Assembly: GCA_022826385.1 (NCBI GenBank)
Contig: JAJDUZ010000001.1
Coordinates: forward strand, 1 to 64,000
DNA: 64,000 nucleotides
Direction of reading: 5' to 3'
Origin: Silicimonas sp.
Lineage (GTDB): Bacteria; Pseudomonadota; Alphaproteobacteria; Rhodobacterales; Rhodobacteraceae
The notes below the pieces were generated by a model. It was not told where the DNA came from. It saw nothing but the letters and a program-made list of their open reading frames with translations, and made no database searches. Position 1 is the stretch's first letter. The number at the start of each line of letters is the position of its first letter. Made by a program: the position numbers and the translations under genes. Below, in pieces: positions 1 through 7,873 of this stretch.

Positions 1-362
1 ATCGGGGTTGCCTCTGTTTATGGGTTTATTGCTAATCACACCATAGCTTGTGGCGGCCCCGATTTCCAGAACTACCAAGCTAAAACCGTCGAAATCGGCG
101 GGAAATTCCAGCGCCTCGGCGAGTTTTGCAAAAGGCTCTACATAGTGTCTTTCTGGAGAGCGACGGTGCGATCGATCTGTGCCAAAACAAACCAACGCCG
201 CGACGAGGTCGCGGCGTTGGGTACACGAGGGGAAGTGTTTGGCATGTCGTTCAAAGCCATTGCCTGAACGTTTAGAAACAGAATTTGTCGATATTATGGT
301 ACTGTTTCTAAGTTACGAACAATCCGCAGGTAATTTCGTGACAATTTCAGGACGTCGCCCGA
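1..362. other. Left-edge region with no confirmed gene
   Basis: No gene is assigned here. The only clear element is the hairpin at 192-220. The minus strand is open from about 270 to the window edge and reads protein-like between about 150 and 1 (for example EPFAKLAEALEF, then FSLVVLEIGAA). The only usable starts are a TTG at 193-195, inside the terminator stem, and a later TTG, neither with a ribosome-binding site. The plus strand is open over the same stretch. The segment is less GC-rich than its neighbours. A minus-strand gene running off the left edge is possible but unproven. Confidence 0.3.
181..220 (-). terminator. Rho-independent terminator of the CoA-transferase operon
   Basis: A perfect 13-bp inverted repeat (192-204 with 208-220, stem starting CCAACGCCGCGAC) has a 3-base loop. 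Read on the minus strand it is followed by TTTGTTTT, the U-rich tail of an intrinsic terminator. It lies about 140 bp downstream of the scoB stop codon. Confidence 0.8.
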
Positions 363-986
363 TCAAACCAAAGTCGCCTCGGTTGCGGCCCGCAGATCGT
401 CTTCGCTGACATCCGGCGCTGTCTCGACGATCTTCAGACCGCCTTCGACCACATCCAGCACACCCAGATTTGTGATGATCCGATCAACCACACCCGCGCC
501 CGTCAGCGGCAATGTGCATTCTTTCAACAGCTTGCTCACACCGTGCTTGTTGGTGTGGTCCATGACCACGATCACCCGACCGACGCCAGCGACCAGGTCC
601 ATCGCGCCGCCCATGCCCTTGACCAGCTTGCCCGGGATCATCCAGTTCGCAAGGTCGCCGTTCTCGGCAACTTCCATCGCGCCCAAAATGGCCGCTGCGA
701 TCTTGCCGCCCCGGATCATGCCGAAACTCTGAGCGCTGTCGAAATAGGCCGTCCGGTCCATCTCGGTGATGGTTTGCTTGCCAGCATTGATCAGATCCGG
801 GTCTTCTTCGCCCTCGAACGGGAAGGGGCCCATACCCAACATGCCGTTCTCGGATTGCAGCGTGATGTCCTTGTCGCCGACATAGTTGGCGACCAGCGTC
901 GGGATCCCGATGCCAAGGTTCACATACATGCCGTCTTCAAGTTCCTGCGCGGCGCGTTCCGCCATCTGGTTCCGATCCCAAGGCAT
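363..986 (-). CDS. scoB: 3-oxoacid CoA-transferase subunit B
   Basis: Beta subunit of a class I CoA-transferase (succinyl-CoA:3-oxoacid or acetoacetate type). It moves CoA between acyl donors in ketone-body or PHB-derived acetoacetate use. The 207 aa length fits a free-standing B subunit. The glycine-rich GIGIPT motif is at residues 25-30. The SENG motif is at 45-48, with E46 the Glu that forms the covalent CoA thioester intermediate in this family. The ATG shares one base with the TAA of the A subunit upstream (TAATG), so the two are translationally coupled. The exact acyl substrate cannot be read from sequence. Confidence 0.92.
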   Translation of the reverse strand: MPWDRNQMAERAAQELEDGMYVNLGIGIPTLVANYVGDKDITLQSENGMLGMGPFPFEGEEDPDLINAGKQTITEMDRTAYFDSAQSFGMIRGGKIAAAILGAMEVAENGDLANWMIPGKLVKGMGGAMDLVAGVGRVIVVMDHTNKHGVSKLLKECTLPLTGAGVVDRIITNLGVLDVVEGGLKIVETAPDVSEDDLRAATEATLV

Positions 987-1690
987 TATGCACCCTCCTT
1001 CTGACGCACAGTGCGTTGTTCAATCCGTTTCTCGTGCTCGCCCTGGATCAGGCGGTGCACATAGATGCCGGGCAAATGAATGTGATCCGGGTCAAGCGTG
1101 CCGACCGGCACGATTTCCTCGACCTCCATCACGCAGACCTTGCCGCACATGGCGGCCGGCGGATTGAAGTTGCGGGCGGTCTTGCGGAAAATACAGTTTC
1201 CGGTCTCGTCCGCTTTCCAGGCTTTGACGATCGAGAGGTCGGCAAAGATGCCTTCCTCCATGATATAGGTCTCGCCGTTGAAGTCCTTGTGCTCTTTGCC
1301 TTCGGCAACCTGTGTTCCGACACCGGTCTTGGTGTAGAAGCCCGGAATGCCGCAGCCGCCCGCGCGCATCCGTTCGGCCAGCGTCCCCTGCGGGTTGAAC
1401 TCGATCTCCAACTCGCCGCTCAGGTATTGCCGCATGAACTCGTCGTTCTCGCCGACGTAAGAGGACATCATCTTGCTGACCTGGCCGGTTTGCAGAAGAA
1501 TTCCGATCCCGAAATCGTCGACGCCCGCGTTGTTCGACGCGAAGGTCAGGTTCTTGACGCCGCTGTCCTTGATGGCCTCAAGCAGCAGTTCGGGAATGCC
1601 GCAAAGGCCAAAACCGCCCGCCGCAATCAACATATCGTCACGCAAGAGGCCGTCGAGCGCCTCGGTCGCGTTGGCGTAAATCTTCTTCAT
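986..1690 (-). CDS. scoA: 3-oxoacid CoA-transferase subunit A
   Basis: Alpha subunit of the same CoA-transferase, 234 aa. The motif GGFGLCGIPE at residues 25-34 is the CoA-binding signature of the A subunit. I chose the ATG at 1688-1690 (MKKIYANA) because it has GGGAG about 8 bases upstream and matches the usual family N-terminus. An in-frame extension to 1747 exists but adds residues of no family character. It is first in a two-gene operon with scoB and ends at the hairpin at 192-220. Confidence 0.9.
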   Translation of the reverse strand: MKKIYANATEALDGLLRDDMLIAAGGFGLCGIPELLLEAIKDSGVKNLTFASNNAGVDDFGIGILLQTGQVSKMMSSYVGENDEFMRQYLSGELEIEFNPQGTLAERMRAGGCGIPGFYTKTGVGTQVAEGKEHKDFNGETYIMEEGIFADLSIVKAWKADETGNCIFRKTARNFNPPAAMCGKVCVMEVEEIVPVGTLDPDHIHLPGIYVHRLIQGEHEKRIEQRTVRQKEGA

Positions 1691-1991
1691 GCGCACACTC
1701 CCAGTCCAATTTGCCGAGGTTGTGACCTTGCGTTTCCGCAAAGTCAATCTCTGCAGCGCAGCAAGGGTGAGACGCTTGCGGTGGTTTCTACTCGGCCCAA
1801 GGCCAAACCAAACAACGAGGCCACCAAAGTAGCGCGGGACCAGAGTTTGTTAGGCGTTAGTGTCCGCAAGCTTGTATGTTGGTGCCGTTTCAGACCTTAT
1901 CTTGTGCCTCGTGTGACGGGCGGAGAGTAATATTTATAAATAACAATGACTTAAGTCGACAAGAGGCCTTCGAAAGAAGCCGACTCGGCCA

Positions 1992-2009
1992 TTCAACCCT
2001 AGGGTTGAA
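1992..2009. promoter_or_regulatory. Perfect 18-bp palindrome, putative operator
   Basis: TTCAACCCTAGGGTTGAA is a perfect inverted repeat about 135 bases upstream of an operon ending in a LuxR-type regulator. CTAG-centred palindromes are rare in this genome type. The shape suits a dimeric regulator, possibly the operon's own product. That link is inference. Confidence 0.45.
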
Positions 2010-2083
2010 ATCGCGTATTTACTACTTTTGGGGAATGGAGAATGGGTGTCTGATCGATAATTTGACGCTCGTAAACATTCGCC

Positions 2084-2115
2084 CACACACTCACACACTC
2101 ACACACTCACACACG
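2084..2115 (+). repeat. Four copies of an 8-bp tandem repeat (CACACACT)
   Basis: Three exact CACACACT units and a fourth ending in G lie 28-59 bases upstream of the GTG start at 2143, inside the untranslated leader. Such repeats can change copy number by slippage. Whether this one affects expression is unknown. Confidence 0.8.
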
Positions 2116-2142
2116 AACCGAACCAAGAAAGAAGGTTAACCA

Positions 2143-2415
2143 GTGCCCGCCAAGACTACTTCCCAGAACGTTGCCCCTGTTGTCGATGGTGAACTGGTTG
2201 ACCGACTTCTAAAGCAGTGGGTCGAGGACGGTCCGCAGACGCGTGAGGCGCGTCGTGCCCATGCGGACGGCCCCGCGCTAACGCTGACGTTCTTTGGCAA
2301 GAGCGTCACGATTTCGTCCTACCGCCCTAGTAACGCCGCAATGATCGCAGACACCCGTGCACGTGTGCGGCTCGCAGTCGCCCAATCTGACGCGGTAGAA
2401 GGAAACGCCACGTGA
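2143..2415 (+). CDS. Small hypothetical protein, first gene of LuxR operon
   Basis: 90 aa, no family recognised. It has no signal peptide or membrane segment and is predicted cytoplasmic, with a charged middle (about residues 25-42) followed by a short hydrophobic beta-like stretch (LTLTFFGKSVTISSY). The GTG start is preceded by AGAAAGAAGG, a good ribosome-binding site. The stop overlaps the next start by four bases (GTGA), so it is co-translated with the secreted protein downstream. Codon use is typical of the genome, which supports a real gene. Confidence 0.7.
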   Translation: MPAKTTSQNVAPVVDGELVDRLLKQWVEDGPQTREARRAHADGPALTLTFFGKSVTISSYRPSNAAMIADTRARVRLAVAQSDAVEGNAT

Positions 2416-2813
2416 ACCGACCCTTGGCCTTTTCGGTGGTTGCCTGCTTGATGCTGGCGCCAACGGCAAGCTTTGCTGGTGATGCGCATAAGGACGTCAT
2501 CCGCATGCTGCAAAGCCAAGGGTACACGGTGGAAAGCGTGCGCAGAACGTTCCTCGGCCGCGCCAAGATCACGGTCTCCAACGACAGCCACACACGCCAA
2601 ATCGTCGTCAGTCGGTCGACTGGCGAGGTCATGCATGAACGCACGATCTCTGCGGGATCGAGTGCGTCTTCAAACGGTGTGAGACGTTCTGATGAAAGTG
2701 GCAGTAGCAACGGCAACTCGGGCGGCAACGGCAACTCGGGTGGCAACGGAAACTCGGGTGGCAACGGCAACTCGGGCGGCAACGGCAACTCGGGCGGCAA
2801 CGGAAACCGCTAG
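2412..2813 (+). CDS. Secreted PepSY-like protein with NGNSGG repeat tail
   Basis: 133 aa. A signal peptide covers residues 1-22 (cleavage likely after SFA). A PepSY-like segment follows at about 25-80, with the pattern LQSQGYTVESV, a strand pair, then STGEVMHE. From residue 100 the sequence is five perfect copies of NGNSGG ending in NGNR, a flexible low-complexity tail. The protein probably acts in the periplasm or at the cell surface. It starts with GTG overlapping the previous stop, and its own stop lies three bases before the next ATG. The PepSY relation is a pattern judgement, not a database result. Confidence 0.72.
   Translation: MNRPLAFSVVACLMLAPTASFAGDAHKDVIRMLQSQGYTVESVRRTFLGRAKITVSNDSHTRQIVVSRSTGEVMHERTISAGSSASSNGVRRSDESGSSNGNSGGNGNSGGNGNSGGNGNSGGNGNSGGNGNR
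2709..2798 (+). repeat. Five 18-bp tandem repeats encoding NGNSGG
   Basis: Five in-frame 18-base units (AACGGCAACTCGGGCGGC and silent variants) form the C-terminal tail of the secreted protein. Differences are all third-base changes, so the peptide is kept exactly. This points to expansion by duplication followed by selection for the amino-acid repeat. Confidence 0.9.
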
Positions 2814-2816
2814 GCC

Positions 2817-3377
2817 ATGTCCGTAAGCGCTGCCATCGATACGGCAGACGCTTTCGAAACCTTGGCTCCGCCGAAGTCCTCAAAAACGAAACAGCGTCGC
2901 TTGCTTTACGCCCTGATGTTCCTTCAGGGCCTGAGCGCGTTCTTCTTTCTGGCCGAGCTTTGGTCCGAGGTTCTGGGTCTGCGCCAGACTGCGTTGCCCT
3001 ATGAAATTCACGAAATGATACAGATCACCGCAAGCTTCGGCTTGTTGGCTGGCATGATCTCGACAGCCGTCGTGCTGTCCAATTCGTTTCAAAGGGTCGA
3101 CACGCTCAGCCGGCAAATCGACGTGGTGGCCGGCCAGTTCCAAACGCATCTCGAAGCGCTTTTCCAAGAGTGGTCTCTGTCGCGGTCTGAAAGGGCAGTC
3201 GCCGTCTATGCCATGAAGGGCTTTTCGAACACAGAAGTGGCCGAGTTGCGCGGCACAAGCGTGGCAACGGTGAAGACACAGCTGAACGCCGTGTACAGGA
3301 AGTCAGGCTGTGCGAACCGCCTGCAACTGATGTCCTATCTGGTCGAAGAACTGTTGTCCGGCGTCAAAGCCGAATAA
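2817..3377 (+). CDS. Membrane-anchored LuxR-type transcriptional regulator
   Basis: 186 aa. Two hydrophobic helices (about residues 29-49 and 67-87) are followed by a linker and a LuxR/FixJ-type helix-turn-helix at about 120-180 (LSRSERAVAVYAMKGFSNTEVAEL, then TVKTQLNAVYRKSGC). No receiver or autoinducer-binding domain is present, so any signal must come through the membrane part or a partner. The loop between the helices (about 50-66) would face the periplasm, where the repeat-tail protein of the same operon should reside. A sensor pair is therefore plausible but inferred. The palindrome at 1992-2009 is a candidate target. Confidence 0.8.
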   Translation: MSVSAAIDTADAFETLAPPKSSKTKQRRLLYALMFLQGLSAFFFLAELWSEVLGLRQTALPYEIHEMIQITASFGLLAGMISTAVVLSNSFQRVDTLSRQIDVVAGQFQTHLEALFQEWSLSRSERAVAVYAMKGFSNTEVAELRGTSVATVKTQLNAVYRKSGCANRLQLMSYLVEELLSGVKAE

Positions 3378-3401
3378 TCGGCATCGACCACCGCACGAAG
3401 T

Positions 3402-5945
3402 TCAGCTTGCCTTCTTCTTGCGCGTGGTCTTCTTCTTACCCGCCTTGGCTTCGCGTTCCTCGATCAACTGAGTCGCAAGCTCCATCGTCACGGCATCGGG
3501 TTCGGTGTTGTCGGGCAGGGTGGCGTTCACCTTCTCCCACTTCACGTATGGCCCGTATTTACCGTCCATGATGGCGACCAGACCGCCGCGATCTGGATGT
3601 TCGCCAAGCTCCTTCAGGGTCTTGGCTTGGCGTCCCCGACCGCGAGACGCCTTTTTCTCGTCGATCAACTGGACAGCCCGGTTCATACCGACTTCCCAAA
3701 CCTCTTCGATGCTCTCGAGGTTCGCGTTGGTCCCGCCCTTGAACGACGTGTTCTCAGCGTGTTTGAGGTACGGACCATAGCGCCCGATATTGGCCCAGAT
3801 ATTCACACCGTCTTCCGGATGTTGGCCGATTAGGCGGGGCAGTTCCAGCAGTTTGACGGCCTGCGCCAGCGAAATCTCGGCGGGCTCCCAACCTTCCGGA
3901 ACGCCTTGCCGCGGCGGCTTCTTGTTGTCGTCGCTGACAACGCCGCGCTGCACATAAGGGCCAAACCGGCCCTTGTGGACCCAGATCTGATCGCCTGCGT
4001 CTTCGCCCAGCAACTTGCCTTCGGGCGGAATACCACTTTCGGGTTCCGTACCCGGAGGGCCGAAGGCGCGCGTATACCGGCACTCCGGATAATTCGAGCA
4101 TCCGATGAATGCCCCGCCCGAGCGCGCCGTGCGCATCGACAACCGCCCGGCCCCGCAATTCGGGCATAAGCGCGGATCGCCGCCTTCCTCGGTCGGCGGG
4201 AAGAGGTGGGGCTCGAGCACCTCGTTGATCTTCTCGAGCACGTCCGTAATGCGCAGTTCGGCCGTATCTTCGATCGCGGCTTTGAAATCACGCCAGAACC
4301 GACCGAGTACATCCTGCCAGTCGCGATCGCCATTGGTGATGTCGTCCAACTCGCTTTCCAGCTTGGCGGTGAAGTCATACCCGACATAGCGGCGAAAATA
4401 CTCGACAAGGAACACGGTGACCAAGCGCCCCTTGTCTTCGGGGAAGAGCCGGTTCTTGTCTTTCGTCACATAGCCCCGGTCCTGAATGGTCGTGACGATC
4501 GAGGCATAGGTCGACGGACGACCAATCCCGATCTCTTCCATCTTCTTGACCAACGTCGCCTCGGTGTAACGCGGCGGTGGCTGAGTGAAATGTTGCTCGG
4601 GCGTGATCGTTTCCTTCTTGGCGTCCTCGCCCTGCATGATCTGCGGCAGCACCTTGTCGTCATCGTCCACGACATCGTCGCGGCCTTCTTCATAGACGCG
4701 CAGGAACCCGTCAAAGGTGATGACCTGACCAGTGGCCCGCAATCCGACTTGCCCGTCAGCGCTGCCGATATCGACCGTTGTCCGCTCCAGTCGCGCGCCT
4801 TCCATCTGGCTGGCCAACGTGCGCTTCCAGACCAGATCGTAAAGCCGACGCTGATCGGGATCGGCCAGCTTCAGACTGGCAACATCGGCCCGCATATCCG
4901 TCGGGCGAATACATTCATGCGCTTCCTGCGCATTTTTCGCCTTGTTCTTGTAGATGCGCGGACTGCCCGGCACGTAGCTCGCGTCATAGCGTTCCTTGAT
5001 CGCGTCGCGCGCCTGCGCCACAGCTTCGGGCGCCATGTCGATCCCGTCGGTCCGCATATAGGTGATGTGCCCGGCCTCATAGAGCCGCTGGGCAATCTGC
5101 ATCGTCTGCCTGGCGCCGAAGCCGAATTTGCGGCTGGCTTCCTGTTGCAGCGTCGACGTCATGAATGGAGGAGACGGATTGCGGGTGCCGGGCTTCGCTT
5201 CGACCGACTTGATCGTCAGATCGCGCGTTTCGATCGCGCTGACCGCCAATTCGGCGGCCGTGGCGTCTGGAATGTCAAACTTGTCGAGCTTCTTGCCGCC
5301 AAGGACCGTCAGGCGGGCCTCATAGCTTTGACCGCGTGGCGTGGCCAAAACGGCTTTCACCGTCCAGTACTCCTGCGCGTTGAAGGCTTCGATCTCCATC
5401 TCGCGCTCGACGATGATCCGAAGCGCGACCGATTGGACGCGGCCGGCCGAGCGCGAGCCGGGAAGCTTGCGCCACAAAACCGGCGACAGGTTGAAGCCCA
5501 CCAGATAGTCCAACGCGCGGCGCGCCAGATAGGCCTCGACCAGATCGCGGTCGACCTCGCGCGGGTTGGCCATGGCTTCCGTCACGGCGCTTTTGGTGAT
5601 GGCGTTGAAGACGACCCGGCTGACGGGCGTGTCCTTCTTCAACGCTTTCCGGTTCCGCAGCGCCTCTTCCAAGTGCCAACTGATCGCCTCACCTTCTCGG
5701 TCAGGGTCCGTGGCAAGGATTAGGGCGGGGTCATCTTTCAGCGCATCGGCGATGGCCTTGATGTGCTTTTTCGAATCGCTCGCGACCTCCCACTTCATGT
5801 CGAAGCCGTTCTCGGTATCGACCGATCCGTCCTTCGGCGGCAGGTCACGCACATGCCCATAGGAGGCAAGAACGGTGTAGTCGGAGCCGAGATACTTGTT
5901 GATTGTCTTGGCCTTGGCCGGGGACTCGACAACGACAACTGGCAT
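3402..5945 (-). CDS. topA: DNA topoisomerase I
   Basis: Type IA topoisomerase that relaxes negative supercoils through a transient 5'-phosphotyrosine link. 847 aa. The Toprim domain is at about 1-115, with DPDREGE at 80-86 binding Mg2+. The catalytic tyrosine is Y296 in GHITYMRTDGI. A C-terminal zinc ribbon with four cysteines (CPNCGAG and CSNYPEC) follows. Further topoisomerase C-terminal repeats with GRYGPYLKH and GKYGPYVKW come next, and the protein ends in a Lys-rich tail. The ATG start has AAAGG upstream. It lies downstream of dprA on the same strand with a 127-bp gap, a common alphaproteobacterial arrangement. Confidence 0.97.
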   Translation of the reverse strand: MPVVVVESPAKAKTINKYLGSDYTVLASYGHVRDLPPKDGSVDTENGFDMKWEVASDSKKHIKAIADALKDDPALILATDPDREGEAISWHLEEALRNRKALKKDTPVSRVVFNAITKSAVTEAMANPREVDRDLVEAYLARRALDYLVGFNLSPVLWRKLPGSRSAGRVQSVALRIIVEREMEIEAFNAQEYWTVKAVLATPRGQSYEARLTVLGGKKLDKFDIPDATAAELAVSAIETRDLTIKSVEAKPGTRNPSPPFMTSTLQQEASRKFGFGARQTMQIAQRLYEAGHITYMRTDGIDMAPEAVAQARDAIKERYDASYVPGSPRIYKNKAKNAQEAHECIRPTDMRADVASLKLADPDQRRLYDLVWKRTLASQMEGARLERTTVDIGSADGQVGLRATGQVITFDGFLRVYEEGRDDVVDDDDKVLPQIMQGEDAKKETITPEQHFTQPPPRYTEATLVKKMEEIGIGRPSTYASIVTTIQDRGYVTKDKNRLFPEDKGRLVTVFLVEYFRRYVGYDFTAKLESELDDITNGDRDWQDVLGRFWRDFKAAIEDTAELRITDVLEKINEVLEPHLFPPTEEGGDPRLCPNCGAGRLSMRTARSGGAFIGCSNYPECRYTRAFGPPGTEPESGIPPEGKLLGEDAGDQIWVHKGRFGPYVQRGVVSDDNKKPPRQGVPEGWEPAEISLAQAVKLLELPRLIGQHPEDGVNIWANIGRYGPYLKHAENTSFKGGTNANLESIEEVWEVGMNRAVQLIDEKKASRGRGRQAKTLKELGEHPDRGGLVAIMDGKYGPYVKWEKVNATLPDNTEPDAVTMELATQLIEEREAKAGKKKTTRKKKAS

Positions 5946-6072
5946 GAAAAACCTTTCGGATGGCGCAGGGTTCTGGCGGCGGAAGATGTGGGGTCTTCGC
6001 TTGGTTTGTCAATGTGCTGGCAAAATCAGGCTGGCAATGCCGCGCCGATTGTCACAGTTCTGCGTCCTGTAA

Positions 6073-7212
6073 TCAGTCGGCGCGCGCGAGCAGGCCACCT
6101 GCCTCGCGGCGAATTTTGCCTTCCACCTCAAGCGTCGAGATCTCGGGCGACACCAGCGATGCCTCGCAGTTGAGATCGCGGATTAATTGGTCCTCGGGAA
6201 TGGCGTTGGGGCCGAGGCGTTCCAGAATGCGCTTGTGCAGGTCTGCCGTGCGCTCGGAGAATGCCGCCCGTTTCGGCTTGTCGGTCTTTGCCTTTATGTC
6301 TCGCTTGGTCCGGGGCTCCGGTGACGAAAGCGTCTCGATGATATCGGCGGAGCTGCGCACAAGGGTCGCGCCGTCCCGGATCAGCATGTTGCACCCCGAG
6401 CCGCGGGGGTCAAAAGGATGGCCCGGCACGGCCAGAACGTCCCGGCCCTGATCCAGTGCGGTGCGGGCCGTGATCAGGCTGCCGCTTTTTGCGGCGGCTT
6501 CGACGACCACCGTGGCACGCGCCAGACCCGAGATTATGCGATTCCTGCGGGGGAAGTGCCGCGCAGTGGGCTGCAGCGACATCGTGATCTCGCTGACGCG
6601 CAGCCCCAGCTCGCCGATTTCCTGCCGAAGAACGGCATTTTCGCTGGGATAGATCACGTCAACACCGCCTGCCATCACGGAAATCGTGCCGGTTTCCATC
6701 GCCGAGAAATGTGCGGCGGCATCGATGCCGCGTGCCAGGCCGGACACCACGATGAACCCTTCCTCGCCCAGTTCCTTGGCCAATTTCTTTGCCATGCGGG
6801 TGCCAATCGATGACGAATTGCGCGCCCCGATCAGGGCTATCATCGGACGGTTCAGCAATTCGGTCTTGCCAATGCACCAGAGAATGGGCGACGGGTCCGA
6901 GATCTCGGCCAGCGTGCGTGGATATTCCGGCGCGCCGAACGCGATTGGCGTGGCGCCGAACCGGCGGGCCCGCGACCATTCGGCCTCAACCACCTCAATC
7001 GGGCAGGGTTGATAATCGCTCACGCCCGCCGAGGCCGCGACTTCGGGCAGCGCGGCAAGCGCGGCTTCGGCCGTTCCGTGTTCCTGCATCAATCGAAAGA
7101 AAGTGGTGACGCCGACGCGGCGTGAACGCAAGAGGCGGAGCCACGACAGCCACTCTTCCTCTGTGAGTGGTGGGGTGAGAGGGTGGGTGGAAGGGGAAAA
7201 ATCCTTGGCCAT
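6073..7212 (-). CDS. dprA: DNA processing protein DprA
   Basis: Loads RecA onto incoming single-stranded DNA during transformation. In Rhodobacter capsulatus it is needed for receipt of gene transfer agent DNA. The Rossmann-like DprA core is clear (GARNSSSIGTRMAKK, VVSGLARGIDAAAH, PRRNRIISGLA, GSLITARTALDQGR). A C-terminal winged-helix-like segment follows. I chose the ATG at 7210-7212 (MAKDFSPS) because GGAG lies just upstream. The frame is open to 7287, but that extension would run across the CtrA-type site at 7257-7272. Product about 379 aa. Confidence 0.93.
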   Translation of the reverse strand: MAKDFSPSTHPLTPPLTEEEWLSWLRLLRSRRVGVTTFFRLMQEHGTAEAALAALPEVAASAGVSDYQPCPIEVVEAEWSRARRFGATPIAFGAPEYPRTLAEISDPSPILWCIGKTELLNRPMIALIGARNSSSIGTRMAKKLAKELGEEGFIVVSGLARGIDAAAHFSAMETGTISVMAGGVDVIYPSENAVLRQEIGELGLRVSEITMSLQPTARHFPRRNRIISGLARATVVVEAAAKSGSLITARTALDQGRDVLAVPGHPFDPRGSGCNMLIRDGATLVRSSADIIETLSSPEPRTKRDIKAKTDKPKRAAFSERTADLHKRILERLGPNAIPEDQLIRDLNCEASLVSPEISTLEVEGKIRREAGGLLARAD

Positions 7213-7256
7213 CCTGTCTCCGCCTGCTTGCTGAGGATCGTTATGAGCAGGCGGGG

Positions 7257-7272
7257 TTAATGCGAAATTAAC
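7257..7272 (-). promoter_or_regulatory. CtrA-type binding site upstream of dprA
   Basis: TTAATGCGAAATTAAC matches the full CtrA consensus TTAA-N7-TTAAC and lies 45-60 bases upstream of the dprA start. CtrA control of dprA is known in Rhodobacter capsulatus. Here the site is seen and its function inferred. Confidence 0.6.
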
Positions 7273-7347
7273 AGCGAAAATTGTCATTATCGCTATTTCT
7301 GGGGAGCCATCGGCGCTTATTACAACATGCGTAAAAGACGGCGCGAC

Positions 7348-7356
7348 TTATCCACA
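7348..7356 (+). promoter_or_regulatory. Perfect DnaA-box sequence
   Basis: TTATCCACA is identical to the strong DnaA box. It lies in the gap between dprA and the GNAT gene. A single box may be chance or may titrate DnaA. Confidence 0.3.
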
Positions 7357-7372
7357 GATTTTTCGAAAGCGG

Positions 7373-7873
7373 TCAGATCTTGAGTCGCTTTTCAAAGCGC
7401 AGCACTCGAAACGTGAAGCCGCCATCCTGCACGGAAACAGTGCCGTCGACGACACCGCGATTCTGCCATCCCATGCGGGCATAGAACCTCGCGGCGCGCG
7501 CGTTCTCGATCACGCACAAGAGATACGCGTCCCGCACGCCGTTGGCGGCAAGCCGATCCTCGCCATCTTTCAGCAGTCTCCCTGCCAGATCCGTTCCACG
7601 GCCTTCCGGGGCCACGAAAAGTTGGTCCAGCTCCTGTCCCTTGATTGCGCAAAATCCAAGCGGTGCCCCGGCAGGCCCAGCGGTTCGCAGATCGTCGGCA
7701 AACGCCTTGATCCGGGTTCGAAGGCTTTCCAGCGTGCGCTGTTCGGTCAGTTCGCGCGGGACATGGGCCTCATGCGCCTCCATCCACCCGTCGAACCAAA
7801 GCTGGGCCAACGGATCGATATCCGCGGCCTCGGCCTTGCGAATGGGCCAATGGTCAGGTTTGCGCGCCACCAA
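7373..7873 (-). CDS. GNAT-family N-acetyltransferase
   Basis: 166 aa with the GNAT fold. The acetyl-CoA-binding stretch is at about 88-100 (LFVAPEGRGTDLAGRLL), and the C-terminal part NARAARFYARMGWQNRG at about 128-144 is the usual beta5-alpha4 region. Its start lies inside the end of tldD (20-base overlap), so it is probably co-transcribed with tldD. The substrate is unknown, and nothing in the sequence separates small-molecule from protein acetylation. Confidence 0.85.
   Translation of the reverse strand: MVARKPDHWPIRKAEAADIDPLAQLWFDGWMEAHEAHVPRELTEQRTLESLRTRIKAFADDLRTAGPAGAPLGFCAIKGQELDQLFVAPEGRGTDLAGRLLKDGEDRLAANGVRDAYLLCVIENARAARFYARMGWQNRGVVDGTVSVQDGGFTFRVLRFEKRLKI

Larger units (their letters stand above)
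1691..2142. other. Long leader/intergenic region before the LuxR operon
   Basis: About 450 bases between divergent transcripts with no credible gene. It is AT-richer than its neighbours (TATTTATAAATAAC near 1930). It holds an 18-bp perfect palindrome at 1992-2009 and an 8-bp tandem repeat at 2084-2115 just before the first gene of the operon. The promoter and operator of the downstream operon probably lie here, and a small RNA cannot be excluded. Confidence 0.5.

Noticed and set aside
2709-2798. Tandem repeats as a CRISPR array
   Set aside because: The units are contiguous, 18 bases long, without spacers, and code for a peptide repeat.
4206-5723. 505-aa open frame antisense to topA
   Set aside because: It mirrors GC-rich codons of topA. 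The topA frame has all catalytic motifs and the antisense has none.
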